This document shows positions 15,101 to 23,626 of a stretch of 64,000 nucleotides of DNA, one piece after another. The stretch covers positions 166,929 through 230,928 of the forward strand of contig JAVYIG010002730.1 in NCBI GenBank assembly GCA_035222895.1, read 5' to 3'. The position numbers were made by a program, and so were the translations under genes. The stretch is from Strongylocentrotus droebachiensis. Lineage: Eukaryota; Echinodermata; Echinoidea; Camarodonta; Strongylocentrotidae. Position 1 is the stretch's first letter; each line of letters opens with the position of its first letter. Under the pieces are notes generated by a model that did no database searches, was not told the DNA's origin, and saw only the letters and a list, made by a program, of their open reading frames with translations.

Positions 15101-17123
15101 TAATGTCTCTGTACAAAATTAACCCATATAATTGACCGTGACCACCTACTACGTATTGTTAATAATAATAAACACAAAATACAGGTTCTTTCAAACTGGT
15201 TGTGAAACGATGCGATAAATACCAATGGCCATAACCTTAATTCGAAGAAGAGCGACTATAGCTCGTTTGCATGTTACTACAGACACTATGATAATAATTC
15301 TATGCGACTGCTGCAACTTCTGCGAGTAATTGTGTAAGTTGTGATGGTACATGCATACATGTAATTAGAACTTCTTTTTGTTTGTATTTATGATTTATCA
15401 TTGCATCACCTTTCTCAGGTTATGTTGGATCATTTACCAAACTTTGTGTAGATTTTGATAACAACAATTATAATGAAATACCAGTAATAATAATAATGTC
15501 ATGCCTATATAGTGCATACTTTGCCATCTGTATGCACTTAACAAAATAATAGCAAAAGAACAAACTTAGATCTTATACAACATTCGGACTAGTTACAGTA
15601 ACTTAATTACACCAGTCAAGAAAGTATGGCAATTCATGAAGTTTCTAAATGCAATACTTAATCGACAAAAGTTAGGATTTAAGGAGAAATTATAACGTGA
15701 TAAAATGATACCTTCACTAATAACATAATGTCAATTGCAGTTCAGGTACAAATGGACGAAAACAAGGAAGTTTTTAGAGACTGCTTAAAATTATTGACGG
15801 AGGGTGTATCTAGGAGCTAGAGGAGAAGTGCATTCGATAGTGAGGGTGCCAGGGTACTGAAAGGAAGTTCCCCGAAGTATCTGGTACTGACTCGTTGGCC
15901 CGAATTCACAAAGGAGGTTTGACGACAAACCTAGGTTTATGTGCGTCATATGAAGCGTTTCGATGCGTTTCAGACCAAGGTTCAGACAAACCTTGGTCTG
16001 AAATGCGTTAAAACGCTTCTATGACGCACATAAACCTAGGTTTTGTCTACAAACCTCGGTTGTGAATTCGGGCCTGGGAATTTGGAGGAGATTCATATTT
16101 ATGGAGGGTAGATTCTTAACTGGGATATATAATTTGATGATGTCCGAAAATTATGATTGGGCAGTACCGTTCAGAACCTTAAACACCAGCAACATCACAT
16201 TAAACTCGGGATGCGAAGGTGAATTGGCAAGCAAGTGCAGATGTGTGTGAGAAGAGGCGTAATGTATTCATGTTCTCGGTCCTTCATGACAACCAACTGA
16301 TAATTTTCTTTCGTGTGTTTTATCCATGTTGTTGTCTCGACGATATTTGTAAGGAATTTTCTACTGTTTTCTTGGACTTTGCAAGGTTTGCATTATGTAA
16401 TTGGTCAAATAATCAAATCAATTTATTCTATCCAGGCTGTGTGGCATTGAGAACTTGCAATATGATTTGTACGCATAGAAAGTGAACTATGCATGACAAT
16501 TCTGTTCAAAATATAAGATACATACAAATGTATTCAATTGAATAAATAGAGCATAACAGATAACCAACGTGATAAAAAGGATCATTGTAGACGCATGTCA
16601 TTGTATCTGACCAAAAATAGCATATACCTGCCGGGTGAAATAGGTGTTAATAGGGGTACTCCTTTTTCGAGACGGTACATAGGCCTACAGGTAGACTGAA
16701 CTTTTAATGTCCAAGAGACCTGGAAACAAAATAATGTGATGCATATGATCTTTGTTAAAAGTGCCATGTTACAGATGATTCCATTCGCCTGTAATTAATA
16801 ATTGTATTTCAATAGTCAGAATATGAATTGCATACATTAATTGTTGCTAATTAGGATAACTATTATGGCTTGTCCTACCTAAAAACACAAAACAAATCGA
16901 TTTTAATGATTGGCCTATTCTCTGAAATGATCCGAGTAATTAGGGGCTTCATAAGAAAATAACGGGGCGTCCTCCGTGTAGAAAAAAAAGTACTTATCAA
17001 TAAACCCATAATATGGATTCGTCTGATTGTTGCCAGAGAAGAAGAACATACCAATATTCGGAAATGGAATTACTCAAATTATTTCGCTACTTGCTTCTCT
17101 CTCTCTCTCTCCCTCTCTTTCTC

Positions 17124-17156
<33 letters not shown>

Positions 17157-17596
17157 GTCCATATACATATATATATATATATATTTATATACCTTATCAT
17201 GTGAGACATTAACATTCTAACGAAATTGTCGTTCAAACTTTTGAGAGATCAAAAAAAAGAAAAAAAGAAAAGAGATATGCAACAAAACAAAATTATACAT
17301 CATGATCAAAACATTTACTTGTTTAGATTTCACAACATGGAATGTTCAATCTTGCAACTCCAGCGATTTATAAGTAAAGGCTTACCGACATAGCCTTCCG
17401 TGACAGCTATCTGCAGTGCTGTATATCCTGAATCATTTCGGCCGTTGAGATCAATTCCAAGTTCAAGGCGGTTCTCCACCAGCGCTTTCAGTGTGGCAAC
17501 TTCGCCGTTCGCAGCCGCCTGGAAGAACGCATCCTGCCCGCTGAGTGCCTCGCTGTCCTCCGTTGGCTGAACTAGTTCGGGCTCTTCCATCTCCAT
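86..17596 (-). CDS. TRPC-type cation channel, N-terminal part (5 exons, gene continues past the left edge)
   Basis: Five minus-strand exons join in frame to 248 codons: 17596-17386, 5521-5406, 4893-4780, 3179-2967 and 175-86. All borders are GT-AG and the phases agree (1, then 0 throughout). The product starts with an acidic stretch, enters ankyrin-repeat sequence (GRNDSGYTALQIAV), then VGDALLRAAETEFEHAVKC, a ...PIMRAAQKNNYSIVK... repeat, and the region TRPC channels carry after the ankyrins (TPAYVTQAYSDPIDKAFQL, then a charged helix). This order matches the cytoplasmic N-terminus of canonical TRP channels, which are Ca2+-permeable plasma-membrane channels acting downstream of phospholipase C. 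The six transmembrane segments, pore and TRP box would lie beyond position 1 and are not seen. The sequence is divergent, so I do not assign a subtype. The family call is from sequence pattern only. Confidence 0.8.
176..2338. other. TRPC intron 4, distal part
   Basis: No coding signal is seen. It holds a CT-rich microsatellite (about 328-415), T-rich runs near 1440, a C homopolymer at 1621-1632 and AT-rich sequence. A stretch near 1155-1200 resembles part of a repeat also found at about 5745-5945 and, inverted, at 37835-38110. Confidence 0.5.
2339..2477. mobile_element. Fold-back MITE family A, copy 1
   Basis: This is a 139-bp near-palindrome beginning GGGACTTTTAGATT and ending with its complement AAAAGTCCC. 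It has long internal arms (AGAACGTG...CACGTTCT) and repeated GTGACGTC motifs near the centre. It is flanked by a perfect 5-bp direct repeat TATTA (2334-2338 and 2478-2482), consistent with a target-site duplication. Related copies are at 10495-10595 and 18749-18897. No coding capacity. Confidence 0.8.
2478..2966. repeat. TRPC intron 4, proximal part: poly-T and (CA)n
   Basis: AT-rich sequence with a T run at about 2520-2537, an A run near 2742, a C run at about 2880-2892 and a (CA)n tract at about 2893-2962 that runs up to the exon 4 donor. Long translations across it are artefacts of the repeats. Confidence 0.6.
2967..3179 (-). CDS. TRPC-like exon 4: end of ankyrin region and TRP_2-like segment
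   Basis: It is 213 bp (71 codons), phase 0 on both sides, with acceptor GTACAG and donor GCCGAG|GTAAGC. It begins RLLDAGARIP, matching the LLL.RG.RIP end of the TRPC ankyrin domain. It has a Gly/Ser/Thr linker in place of the Cys-rich stretch usual in vertebrate TRPCs. It ends with IATPAYVTQAYSDPIDKAFQ, equivalent to the family's ASPA.I.L...DPI..AF.LS. A (CA)n microsatellite abuts the donor side. Confidence 0.82.
3425..3515. repeat. (TA)n/(GT)n/(GA)n compound microsatellite
   Basis: Adjacent TA, GT and GA dinucleotide tracts within TRPC intron 3. The rest of 3180-3920 shows nothing recognisable. Confidence 0.7.
3919..4628. mobile_element. Degenerate inverted-repeat element in TRPC intron 3
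   Basis: The outer ends (TTAAAGGAAAATGA at 3921 and the complement-like ATTATCCTTTAA near 4616) and inner arms (TTGCTAGCCATTCTC near 4056 and GAGAATGGCTAGCAA near 4505) form nested inverted repeats. The inner arms match well and the outer ones poorly. It is probably an old non-autonomous DNA element; its limits are approximate. Confidence 0.4.
4780..4893 (-). CDS. TRPC-like exon 3: ankyrin repeat
   Basis: It is 114 bp, phase 0 on both sides. The acceptor is ATGACAG and the donor is GTGAAG|GTGAG. It encodes 38 residues ending FHPLLTPIMRAAQKNNYSIV, the TRPC-type repeat in which a conserved His-Pro/Ser-x-x-x-x-Pro-x-x-x-Ala helix precedes NNYxI. Confidence 0.8.
5195..5392. repeat. (GA)n-rich microsatellite
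   Basis: About 200 bp of interrupted GAGA/GGAGA next to TRPC exon 2. It produces several Ser/Leu- or Arg/Glu-rich translations in all frames that are not genes. Confidence 0.8.
5406..5521 (-). CDS. TRPC-like exon 2: ankyrin repeat with GDALL motif
   Basis: It is 116 bp, phase 1 to 0, with acceptor CTTGGCAG and donor AAAAG|GTTTGT. It encodes about 38 residues including ITELLLLDVLVGDALL and AAETEFEHAVKCLLEYAEQ. The (I/V)GDALL...AV.LL pattern is characteristic of the TRPC ankyrin region. A long GA/CT microsatellite begins immediately downstream in the intron. Confidence 0.8.
5530..6464. repeat. TRPC intron 1: AT-rich sequence and an interspersed repeat
   Basis: Imperfect (AAT)n occurs at about 5580-5720. 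The stretch 5745-5945 matches, in reverse orientation, 37835-38110 in the NLR locus, so it is an interspersed repeat. The remainder to 6464 shows no feature I can support. Confidence 0.45.
6465..7299. mobile_element. Harbinger-like non-autonomous DNA transposon (835 bp)
   Basis: The termini are perfect inverted repeats: TACCCCATTCACAGTGG at the left and CCACTGTGAATGGGGTA at the right. They are flanked by the 3-bp direct repeat TTA (6462-6464 and 7300-7302), the target-site type of PIF/Harbinger elements. Subterminal palindromes built on CAGCAGCGGGAC / GTCCCGCTGCTG occur at about 6489-6531 and 6627-6665, with related CCGCTGCAGCGGG blocks near 7185. No transposase is visible. Superfamily assignment rests on the duplication and is inference. 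Confidence 0.8.
7325..7665. repeat. Nested tandem repeat, unit about 75 bp plus a longer unit
   Basis: The block starting GATTGGTGTTTAATTCAGTG occurs three times (about 7394, 7467 and 7612). A longer unit starting GAGCT(C/A)TGTTGGCAT occurs at about 7327 and 7543. It lies directly upstream of the LINE fragment. Confidence 0.75.
7760..8890 (+). pseudogene. 5'-truncated LINE (non-LTR retrotransposon) reverse transcriptase, frameshifted
   Basis: The translation enters in the reverse transcriptase domain (CFIDYSKAFDKIHHDKL), continues through KRGVRQGCVMSPSLFN and the catalytic LRYADDTVL, then the thumb and C-terminal region (MNVKKTNSMIF, CYVWSVLLYGAETWT, RGRPRINWEENV). The reading frame shifts by one base near 8175-8180 and again near 8790. 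A G homopolymer at about 8066-8078 adds an expansion inside the RT. The 5' end with the endonuclease is absent, and the 3' end runs into short (GATA)n near 8878-8890. It is a dead copy in sense-opposite orientation to the TRPC gene. The RGRPR...W tail is common in invertebrate LINEs; I do not name the clade. Confidence 0.88.
8891..10494. other. TRPC intron 1, unannotated stretch
   Basis: Nothing recognisable was found: AT-rich sequence, a T run near 9480 followed by a G run, and a G run near 10136. Confidence 0.4.
10495..10595. mobile_element. Fold-back MITE family A, copy 2
   Basis: A 101-bp hairpin with ends GGAACTTTTAGATTTGCACG and TGCAAATCTAAAAAGTCCC. It shares the GTGACGTCCTTT centre with copies 1 and 3 but has different inner arms (TCGACATAGTGG...CCACTATGTCGA). 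No clear target duplication is visible. Confidence 0.72.
10600..11785. other. TRPC intron 1, unannotated stretch
   Basis: No feature is supported. The short open frames here (80 codons or fewer, both strands) lack domain similarity I can recognise and overlap one another. Confidence 0.4.
11786..11989. mobile_element. MITE family C, copy 1
   Basis: Starts TTAAAGTCCCTCTGCACTTA and ends GTGCAGTGGGGC...GGCTTTAAA. The ends are inverted repeats around TTAA. It shares GGGATTAGACCTCCCTGCA and TCAGCTCTAAATTAACATA with the copies at 13446 and 17956. It is followed near 12030 by a degenerate B-box-like GGTTGGAACC. Confidence 0.65.
11990..13208. other. TRPC intron 1, unannotated stretch
   Basis: Contains a short (CA/CG)n tract near 12778-12802. 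Otherwise I see no gene or repeat structure that I can support. Confidence 0.4.
13209..13370 (+). repeat. Interspersed repeat D, copy 1
   Basis: Begins GAACCTGAAGAAGGCCTCAC, includes ACGTTCCTAGACCATTTTCT and ends at CTCGCACTTATA before a (TA)n tract. The same block recurs at 14442-14590. The CCTGAAGAAGGC...CCGAAA...CTCGTAA start resembles motifs seen near the 3' ends of some retroelements; that link is a guess. Confidence 0.7.
13446..13822. mobile_element. MITE family C, copy 2, interrupted by a hAT-like MITE
   Basis: The left part (AATTAAAGCTTATCTGTACT...) and right part (GCAAGGTCACTGAACAGG... to GTGTGGCTTTAAA) are colinear with copy 3 once the 171-bp insertion at 13492-13662 is removed. 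This gives a clear order of insertion. Confidence 0.7.
13492..13662. mobile_element. hAT-like MITE family B, copy 1 (nested)
   Basis: Ends CAGGTGCGTAGCCA and TGGCTACGCGCCTG are inverted repeats, flanked by a perfect 8-bp direct repeat ATCACACT (13484-13491 and 13663-13670), the duplication length of hAT transposons. The interior is mostly poly-G/poly-C with GGGCACGTGCCCC palindromes and ATCGATCGAGGTAAAA. Confidence 0.85.
13823..14441. other. TRPC intron 1, unannotated stretch
   Basis: Two loosely similar segments (about 13980-14060 and 14110-14215, both with 'gcaccgcg' followed by a run ending in a G-rich stretch) hint at an old duplication. Nothing else is supported. Confidence 0.3.
14442..14590 (+). 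repeat. Interspersed repeat D, copy 2
   Basis: Matches 13209-13370 from GAACCTGAAGAAGGCCTCAC to AATTCTCGCACTT, lacking about 11 bp around the CCATGGGTCT of copy 1. Same orientation as copy 1. Confidence 0.7.
14600..15896. other. TRPC intron 1, unannotated stretch
   Basis: No open frame, repeat or RNA gene that I can support. Confidence 0.4.
15897..16074. mobile_element. Fold-back MITE family E (178 bp)
   Basis: Near-perfect hairpin: the ends are GGCCCGAATTCACAAA and TTGTGAATTCGGGCC. Internal arms include AACCTAGGTTTATGTGCGTC with its complement, and a second nested pair around CAGACCAAGGTT/AACCTTGGTCTG. No coding capacity. Confidence 0.8.
16075..17090. other. TRPC intron 1, unannotated stretch
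   Basis: Two short overlapping open frames on the plus strand (16062-16485) have no recognisable domain. One begins inside the preceding MITE and the other within the first frame. I see nothing else. Confidence 0.4.
17091..17192. repeat. (CT)n then (TA)n microsatellite
   Basis: CT tract at about 17095-17158 followed by AT tract at about 17162-17192, close to the donor side of TRPC exon 1. Confidence 0.75.
17386..17596 (-). CDS. TRPC-like exon 1: start codon and first ankyrin repeat
   Basis: The exon starts at ATG 17596; a second in-frame ATG is two codons later at 17590. It encodes about 70 residues: an acidic, Glu/Pro-rich start, then a helical repeat (DAFFQAAANGEVATLKALV) and the first half of another ankyrin repeat (GRNDSGYTALQIAV). 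It ends at a strong donor (TCG|GTAAGC) in phase 1, so the next exon completes a Val codon. Sequence upstream, on the 17600-17640 side, is GC-rich, unlike the AT-rich surroundings, which fits a 5' UTR or promoter-proximal position. Confidence 0.75.
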
Positions 17597-17955
17597 GATC
17601 TCCCCGCTCCCCGCCCGGCCAGTTCAGCTGTCCAACCGAGAAATATCAGTTTCTTTTTTGCGTGGCCTCTTGCTGCCTCTTTAATTAATGAAATCAAAAT
17701 GTGGCGCTGTTGAAGGGAAACGAGATTAATATCATGATACGTGAGCCAATTGTGACACGAAACAGAATCTGGCCACGTTTTCAAGGCAGGTAGCGAACAT
17801 TCTGAGCGAGTGCTAATGTTTGCTGTTCGGGTTCATCTGCGTGCGGTAGGATGCACTCATGCATAATCAAAAAACATTTCAAAAGCTAAGCTTTTCATCA
17901 GCAAATCCAAGTGAGAAAGATCACCACCGCAATGGGAAGAAAACATATAATCGCC

Positions 17956-18194
17956 TTTAAAGCCTCTCTGCACTAGTTTAGCCAGGAGGGATTAGACCTC
18001 CCTGCATGGTCACTAACAGGTGGTTATCTCATCAAATCAGCTCTCAATTAACATAAGAAAAAGGGGACCATGGTGGGACCAATGATCACCGCTTAGGCAT
18101 TGTTTCTTCTTCTTCTTCTTCAGTTGCAGTACAGGCCAGCGTCAGGTGTATAGAGGGCGCAAGTAGCTATAAGTATAGTGCAGTGCGGCTTTAA
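17956..18194. mobile_element. MITE family C, copy 3 (most complete)
   Basis: Begins TTTAAAGCCTCTCTGCACTA and ends TAGTGCAGTGCGGCTTTAAA, good terminal inverted repeats containing TTAA at both extremes. The interior shares AGACCTCCCTGCA and TCTCAATTAACATAAGAAAA with the other copies. A (TTC)n tract near 18107-18121 and the following 45 bp are not in copies 1 and 2. Confidence 0.75.
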
Positions 18195-18748
18195 ATTTGG
18201 GCTGTAGCCGTTCTACATGGGTCGGGAAAGCCCCCAACCCCCTCCCCACCCTCCCCTCACACACAAAAGACAAAGAAAGAGAAAAATATACAGTATATTA
18301 CATATAATATATTCTATATACTTATGTTTATATGTAATATATAATTCACAGTTCATGTGTTGCTCAATAGACTGAAACATATAGGCATATTGCAAATTCG
18401 AGCTGAATAAACCATGATTGGCCTTAAATGCATTACAAACCAATGTTTAACCAGGGTAAAGTCACATCTCCCCTGTTTAACCATCATTTTAGTATAATAT
18501 ACATAATTAATATCAGAATATAGATTTATATTCTTAAAATATGTGATTGACTTATGGCCACAAGAACGAAAAAAAAATCACATCTACGATTTTTCAAGAT
18601 TATATTATGTTTGTAACTTGCCCACCCCACCTTCCCCCATCCCCACAAAATCATGTTACATACGGGGAAATGAAAATCATGTAAAATCTAAACCCCCCCC
18701 CCCCCCCTCCATGCTCCCCTATCTCTCGCTCTCACCATGCTCTCACTA

Positions 18749-18897
18749 GGGACTTTTAGATTTGCACGACGAGAACGTGGACTGCGACGTGTGACATCCT
18801 TTTAAGACAATGTGACGTCCTTATAAGGCACTGGCAGTGACGTCACATTGCCTTAAAAGGGCAGTCCACGTTCTCGGCGTGTAAATCTAAAAGTCCC
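18749..18897. mobile_element. Fold-back MITE family A, copy 3
   Basis: A 149-bp hairpin GGGACTTTTAGATTTGCACG ... GTAAATCTAAAAGTCCC with inner arms AGAACGTGGACTGC / GCAGTCCACGTTCT. If the ends are taken as TAGGGAC...GTCCCTA, the flanks are the 5-bp repeat CTCAC. A (CT)n microsatellite (18917-18972) follows directly. Confidence 0.78.
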
Positions 18898-18915
18898 TAC
18901 TCACTCTTTCGGTCG

Positions 18916-18954
<39 letters not shown>

Positions 18955-18972
18955 TCTCTCTCCCTCTCTCTA

Positions 18973-19990
18973 TTCATAATAGCAACGAGACCGACACTAG
19001 ACCGACAATGGTCCGAATACTCCGCATGAGCTTGAATTGGTCGGTCTGCATTCGCTGTGGCCCGCAACGAGGTCGATATCAAATAAAAAGTCTGAACAGA
19101 ATTCGTAGCTTTAATGATTGGAGTGAGTAACCGTTTCCTTCCATGAAAACTTTGAAATAACGACCCAGATGAAGAATCATAAATACAAATACATCAAAGC
19201 ATCATCGAATTCATATATGGCAATATAGTCTCTTAGAGGAACTCATAAATGTACATTGTGGTATGATCTTCACAACTTATTAAAATAGCTCCAGTCAATG
19301 TTCTAGTCCATCTGCATAAGGGCTTTACGTAAATACAAACTCACACTACTAGTGTCTCAACTAGACTAGCGTGGTTAAACAATTAACTAGACAATAATAA
19401 ATTCAAAATCTCTACCTATAGTGCTTCAGCACTCTCATAATGTATCTATAAAGTATTTAGCAGTATCATCACTGTTATCATTGTTTTCAATTCAAGGTAA
19501 AATGTGCATACATCATATTAAACCAGCATTGGCTTGTATTTCTTACATTACATTACATATACTATGAACATAAACATCTCTCAGTATGAAGTTCAAAACA
19601 CACACACTAATTTCTACTCTATGTTTTGACAATTCATAAAAATACATTAAATATAACAAAACTAACCTCTTTGCCTGACTTGATGACAATATTATGATGT
19701 TTAATATCAAGTGAACAGCAATAGATGGCGCTATACTAGGCACATTGTCTGAGGAGGATTTATTACAATATATATGTATTCATGTCATGCATCAATAGTA
19801 CAAGAAACAAATGACTTTGGTGATAAAGTATTTACAAGTGCACTGTCACAACAGTCGCTGTGGAGTCGGTGTAAATTTGGCAGTCAGTGGCTGAAATGTT
19901 TACCAATCATCGATCCGTTCTTGCATGAACTTGCTCTGTCCCAATTTCTTTGTGATGTCTGCATTCCGTGCATTACACTGCATTAGACAC
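18973..19990. other. Unannotated AT-rich stretch
   Basis: Upstream of the TRPC start on the minus strand. No gene or repeat that I can support. Confidence 0.4.
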
Positions 19991-19991
19991 C

Positions 19992-20127
19992 GGGGAAGCG
20001 TTTCACGAAACCGTCATAAGTACAAGTTCACCGACATCTCATTGAAAGACGTGTATTAAGTTTAACACGCGTTTCAATGGGATGTCGGTGAACTTGTACT
20101 TTTGACGGTTTCATGAAACGCTGCCCA
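19992..20127. mobile_element. Fold-back MITE family F (136 bp)
   Basis: Hairpin with arms GGGAAGCGTTTCACGAAACC ... GGTTTCATGAAACGCTGCCC and inner arm ACAAGTTCACCGACAT paired with ATGTCGGTGAACTTGT. Confidence 0.8.
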
Positions 20128-20469
20128 CCAGAAGAATAGCATGATACGAATTCCACCCTTTCATTCAAAACAATGTATTTAATCGACTGGCACGTGGACA
20201 TATTCACGCATGATGTTCTGCATTCGCCTCTATAGATTAGATGATGTTCGACATCAAGCCTCAAAAGCAATTGTTGTCCGCCATGATTGATGATGTTTGC
20301 TACGTTGTCTGTACTGTCAGGGCAAAGAAAATGTCCCTGCTTGGCCGGGATGAGCTATCTATGAACACAGCCGTACTCATCAGGCGGCGATGGGAGTAAA
20401 TTAAGAAAGCTAAAAGACATCACAGAAACAGTTTGGTAAGTGTATAAACGAAATTGGTCAAAGAGCAGT

Positions 20470-21549
20470 CAGGGGCGGCGATTTCTTTTCATGACCGGCA
20501 GGCACGTAGCCACGGGGGGGGGGGGGGGGGGGGGTCACGTGCCCCCCCCCCAGAATTTCCAAGATCGGTGGAACTTTTTTTTTTTTTACCTCGATCGATT
20601 ACATGTATGTGCCCCCCCCCCCCCAAACATCAAACTCTGGCTACGTGTCTGCTGACCGGGGGGGGGGGGGGAGGGGCGAAATGCGAGGGACGAGAAAGCA
20701 GTGGAGTAATGAGTAAAAACGTTTGGGGGGGGGGGGCAGCAAAAAAAATCTGCATCACCACCACTCTAACACGTTACGCAGGCCATGGGAACGTTTTTCA
20801 AAGTGGGGGGGGGGGGGGGGGGCTAAAGTATTTACGATCTTGTAGAGCAAAGCAAAGTGGATAGTAAATTGGCGTTGGGTCCAGGGGTAAAGCCCCGGCG
20901 GGTGTCAAGTTGCGGAGCCCCATGAAGCTCAAGGGTTTTAGACATTTATTTACGATCAGATGAGCATCTAGGGGCCCGCCATAGGGCCCTTGGTGGGGTC
21001 CAGGGGGCAGAGCCCCTGGAAGCTCAGGGAAATAACATGCCATTTCAGCAAAATGTGTAAATCACTGGTATCGAATTATAAATAAACCACGTTTGAATTT
21101 TATTTTGGGGGAACTGCCCCCAAAGCTCCCCGCAAGTGCGAGGGAGCAATAGCGAATGGGATGGGTGAAGGTGACGGAATAACTACCCCCTCAAAGGTTT
21201 TTGAAGTTTTGTTGTATTACAAAATTACAGTCTTAGCAAAACTATAGTATAAAAACAAGCAATATACTTTTTCACACTTCACTTTTCCTTGTATTTACTT
21301 GTACATTTTGAAGGATATTATGCGAGCGAGCGTAGCTACGTAGTGAGAATATTTTTGCATTTTTATTTGCCTAAACGCTGCACTCTTGGGCCCTCCAGAG
21401 CCTAAAAGTGCAGTCTTTAGTCACTGAGTATTTGCTATACATTTTTTGTGTGCACTTTTTCAAATTTTGAGGGGGGGGGGGGACGATTCCCTCAAAAGAA
21501 ATTGAGGGGGGGGACGTGTACCCCCGTCCCCCCGGGATCACCGCCCCTG
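20470..21549. mobile_element. About 1.1-kb inverted-repeat element family G, host to a nested MITE
   Basis: Terminal inverted repeats CAGGGGCGGCGAT (20470) and ATCACCGCCCCTG (ends 21549). The interior is a series of poly-G runs and 'ccaggggnagagcccc' blocks, with ACTGGTATCGAATTA and AAATAAACCACG shared with 24600-25160. A family B MITE (20499-20651) sits inside the left end. No transposase frame and no obvious target duplication. Confidence 0.65.
20499..20651. mobile_element. hAT-like MITE family B, copy 2 (nested)
   Basis: Ends CAGGCACGTAGCCA and TGGCTACGTGTCTG. The flanks ATGACCGG (20491-20498) and CTGACCGG (20652-20659) match at 7 of 8 positions, a hAT-length duplication. Internally it is the reverse orientation of copy 1, with TACCTCGATCGATTACATGT and AACATCAAACTC. 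Confidence 0.82.
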
Positions 21550-21794
21550 ATTTGAAGAGACTATATAATATGTAAGTCATCACATAGTCATAGACGTACG
21601 CCTTTGCATAGCATGCAACAACATCAATGATGATTATAAATGATAATTATGATGATGATAAGTGACTGTCTACACTGTGTACTCGGCGCGAACGTAGAAG
21701 ATATATAATTGCTGAAAAGAGATGAGTTTTTGTTTAAGACCGCAAATTTGCCTTCAATTGCCTTATTTTTTTGTTTTAAATGATATTTTATTTC

Positions 21795-21960
21795 CTTCCT
21801 CATAATTTCACATAACAAGAAATTCACATAACAAGAAATTATCAAAATAAGAAATGTAAAACAAAATCTTTGATACAAGACATTTCATGAGTTACATCAA
21901 TCAATGAACATAGAGAAGAAGAAAAAAAAAAAAAAAAGTCTTGCATGTAACAGTGTATAA
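21795..21960. repeat. Direct repeat H, copy 1
   Basis: CCTTCCTCATAA, then AATTCACATAACAAGAAATT, then CATTTCATGA(G/A)TTACA and a nearby ATGAACATAGA are repeated in order at 22488-22615, about 690 bp away. Between them are a C run at 22041-22065, an (AT)n tract at 22381-22400 and no gene. Confidence 0.6.
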
Positions 21961-22487
21961 TCAAAATAACAGTAGAGGAAGGTTTAAAGTTACATATTAC
22001 CATCCTGTCACAACACTCTCACACCAACAAACTCATAACATCCCCCCCCCACCCCCCCCCCCCCTGCACGCAACCAAATTGGAAAAGGACGCGAAGGAGC
22101 ATCATTGAAAATATGTGTAACATGTTTTTGTCAAATATCATTAGCAATTGAAGCACAACAAACATGTTATGACCCAAACTGGCATTTAGGCCCGACAAAA
22201 ATGGCGCTAGATCTAAAATACACTTGATATAAACCTCTGATGAGAACAAACATGTATTTGTACAATCCCCTACCATAATTACGTCTGTGAGTCCGTAAAC
22301 AAAAAGACAATTTTCATCGAAGTAAAATATCTTTGACTTGATAGAATAAGTGTTCATTTTAAATACTCCCTAAGTAGTCATATATATATATATATATATA
22401 AGGTACATGCCCAAGTGGTGTATAATTTAAAGACATTGGCTGCACAGCAACACACACACACTGCATGCAACCTGTTCCGGAAATGTC

Positions 22488-22615
22488 CTTCCTCATAAAA
22501 TTCACATTACAAAAGAATTATCACAGTATGTAATACAAAGATCTACGTACGATACAAAAACATTTCATGAATTACAATGAACATAGAAAAATCTCAGATC
22601 GTACATGTTTATACA
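22488..22615. repeat. Direct repeat H, copy 2
   Basis: Second, diverged copy of the block at 21795-21960, in the same orientation. Confidence 0.55.
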
Positions 22616-22739
22616 TTTGTTCTTTCGTGTAGCCTTATCTCACACAAAGATTATTTTGTGTAGCGCCCTCTGCCAAAAAAAACGCGCAGCCGGGGATTCC
22701 CCTTTCATTCGGTAACCTTGCATTCGCGGCGATCACGCG

Positions 22740-23116
22740 CTCAGTTTGTTTCCCCATACGTCTAGACACACCCAAAATGTACAGTCGCCATTTTCTGCCA
22801 GAAGTATAGTGTACGTGCCGTCAAATGCCACGGGACTGCCACGCCACTTCGCTTCCTTCTTTAGTTCTACAGGTTACATCCGCCTCCTGCAGGTTTGAAG
22901 ATTCTTGCAGATGGTTGAAGATTCTTCTGAGTTCGATTCAGTGATTAATCTTACTAAATTGTAAGAGCTTTCTTCAGTTGCAGTCGACTAAATAAATGCT
23001 GCCTTTGTGAACCTGATCAGATTCAGACTAAAACAGGGTCTAGTTCAAATAGATTCTACTAGACGAACAAGTTGTTTCCAAAACCACGAGAGGCAGCACA
23101 GAAAAGTACCATCTGG
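22740..23116 (+). other. Possible untranslated first exon
   Basis: More GC-balanced than its surroundings, with CAAAATG- and GCCATTTT-type motifs near 22783-22800. It ends at a strong donor (CCATCTG|GTAAGTACT, boundary 23116). No open frame is present, so if transcribed it would be a 5' UTR exon. I cannot link it to a gene in the window, so this is weak inference. Confidence 0.2.
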
Positions 23117-23461
23117 TAAGTACTCATTATGGGGATATCTTTCTTAGTTATAGTTATAATTATATACCTCACTTAAGAAATCCAGCCATCTGATTGGTCG
23201 AATTGCATTCATAAACTTCAACTGTTCCTGTAAAATTCTCGGTAACCATGCATAAAACATTTCAATATTTTTAATAACCATGGTTACTCCATGGTTACCC
23301 CATAGGTTTACATGTTAAAAAATGGTTTGAGCGATGGAGGATACCAATCAAGTAAATGTTAAAAAGATAGAGTAATGGGAAAATTGAAAAATATTTTTTA
23401 TTTTTTATTTTTTAGTCTATTTTTTTTCGTTTTTTTAGTCTATTTTTTTTCGGCATATAAA

Positions 23462-23626
23462 AGTATTAATGACTGCTTTAATATTCGAGAAATAGTTGTT
23501 TTCATACGCTCTCGGGAAGGTTACAATTGGGCTATTCCCCTCGGCAAGCCTCGGGGAATAGCACAATTCTAACCTTCCCTTGAGCGTAATAAAACAACTA
23601 TTTCTCTCAAAGCAGTCATTAATACT
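23462..23626. mobile_element. Fold-back MITE family I (165 bp)
   Basis: Arms AGTATTAATGACTGCTTT and AAAGCAGTCATTAATACT enclose GAGAAATAGTTGTTTT with its complement and a central GGCTATTCCCC/GGGGAATAGC stem. A perfect-looking hairpin with a short GCAAGC loop. Confidence 0.8.

Noticed and set aside
16062-16485. Two overlapping plus-strand open frames in the TRPC intron
   Set aside because: Opposite strand to the gene; the first begins inside a MITE, the second overlaps it in another frame, and neither has recognisable similarity.
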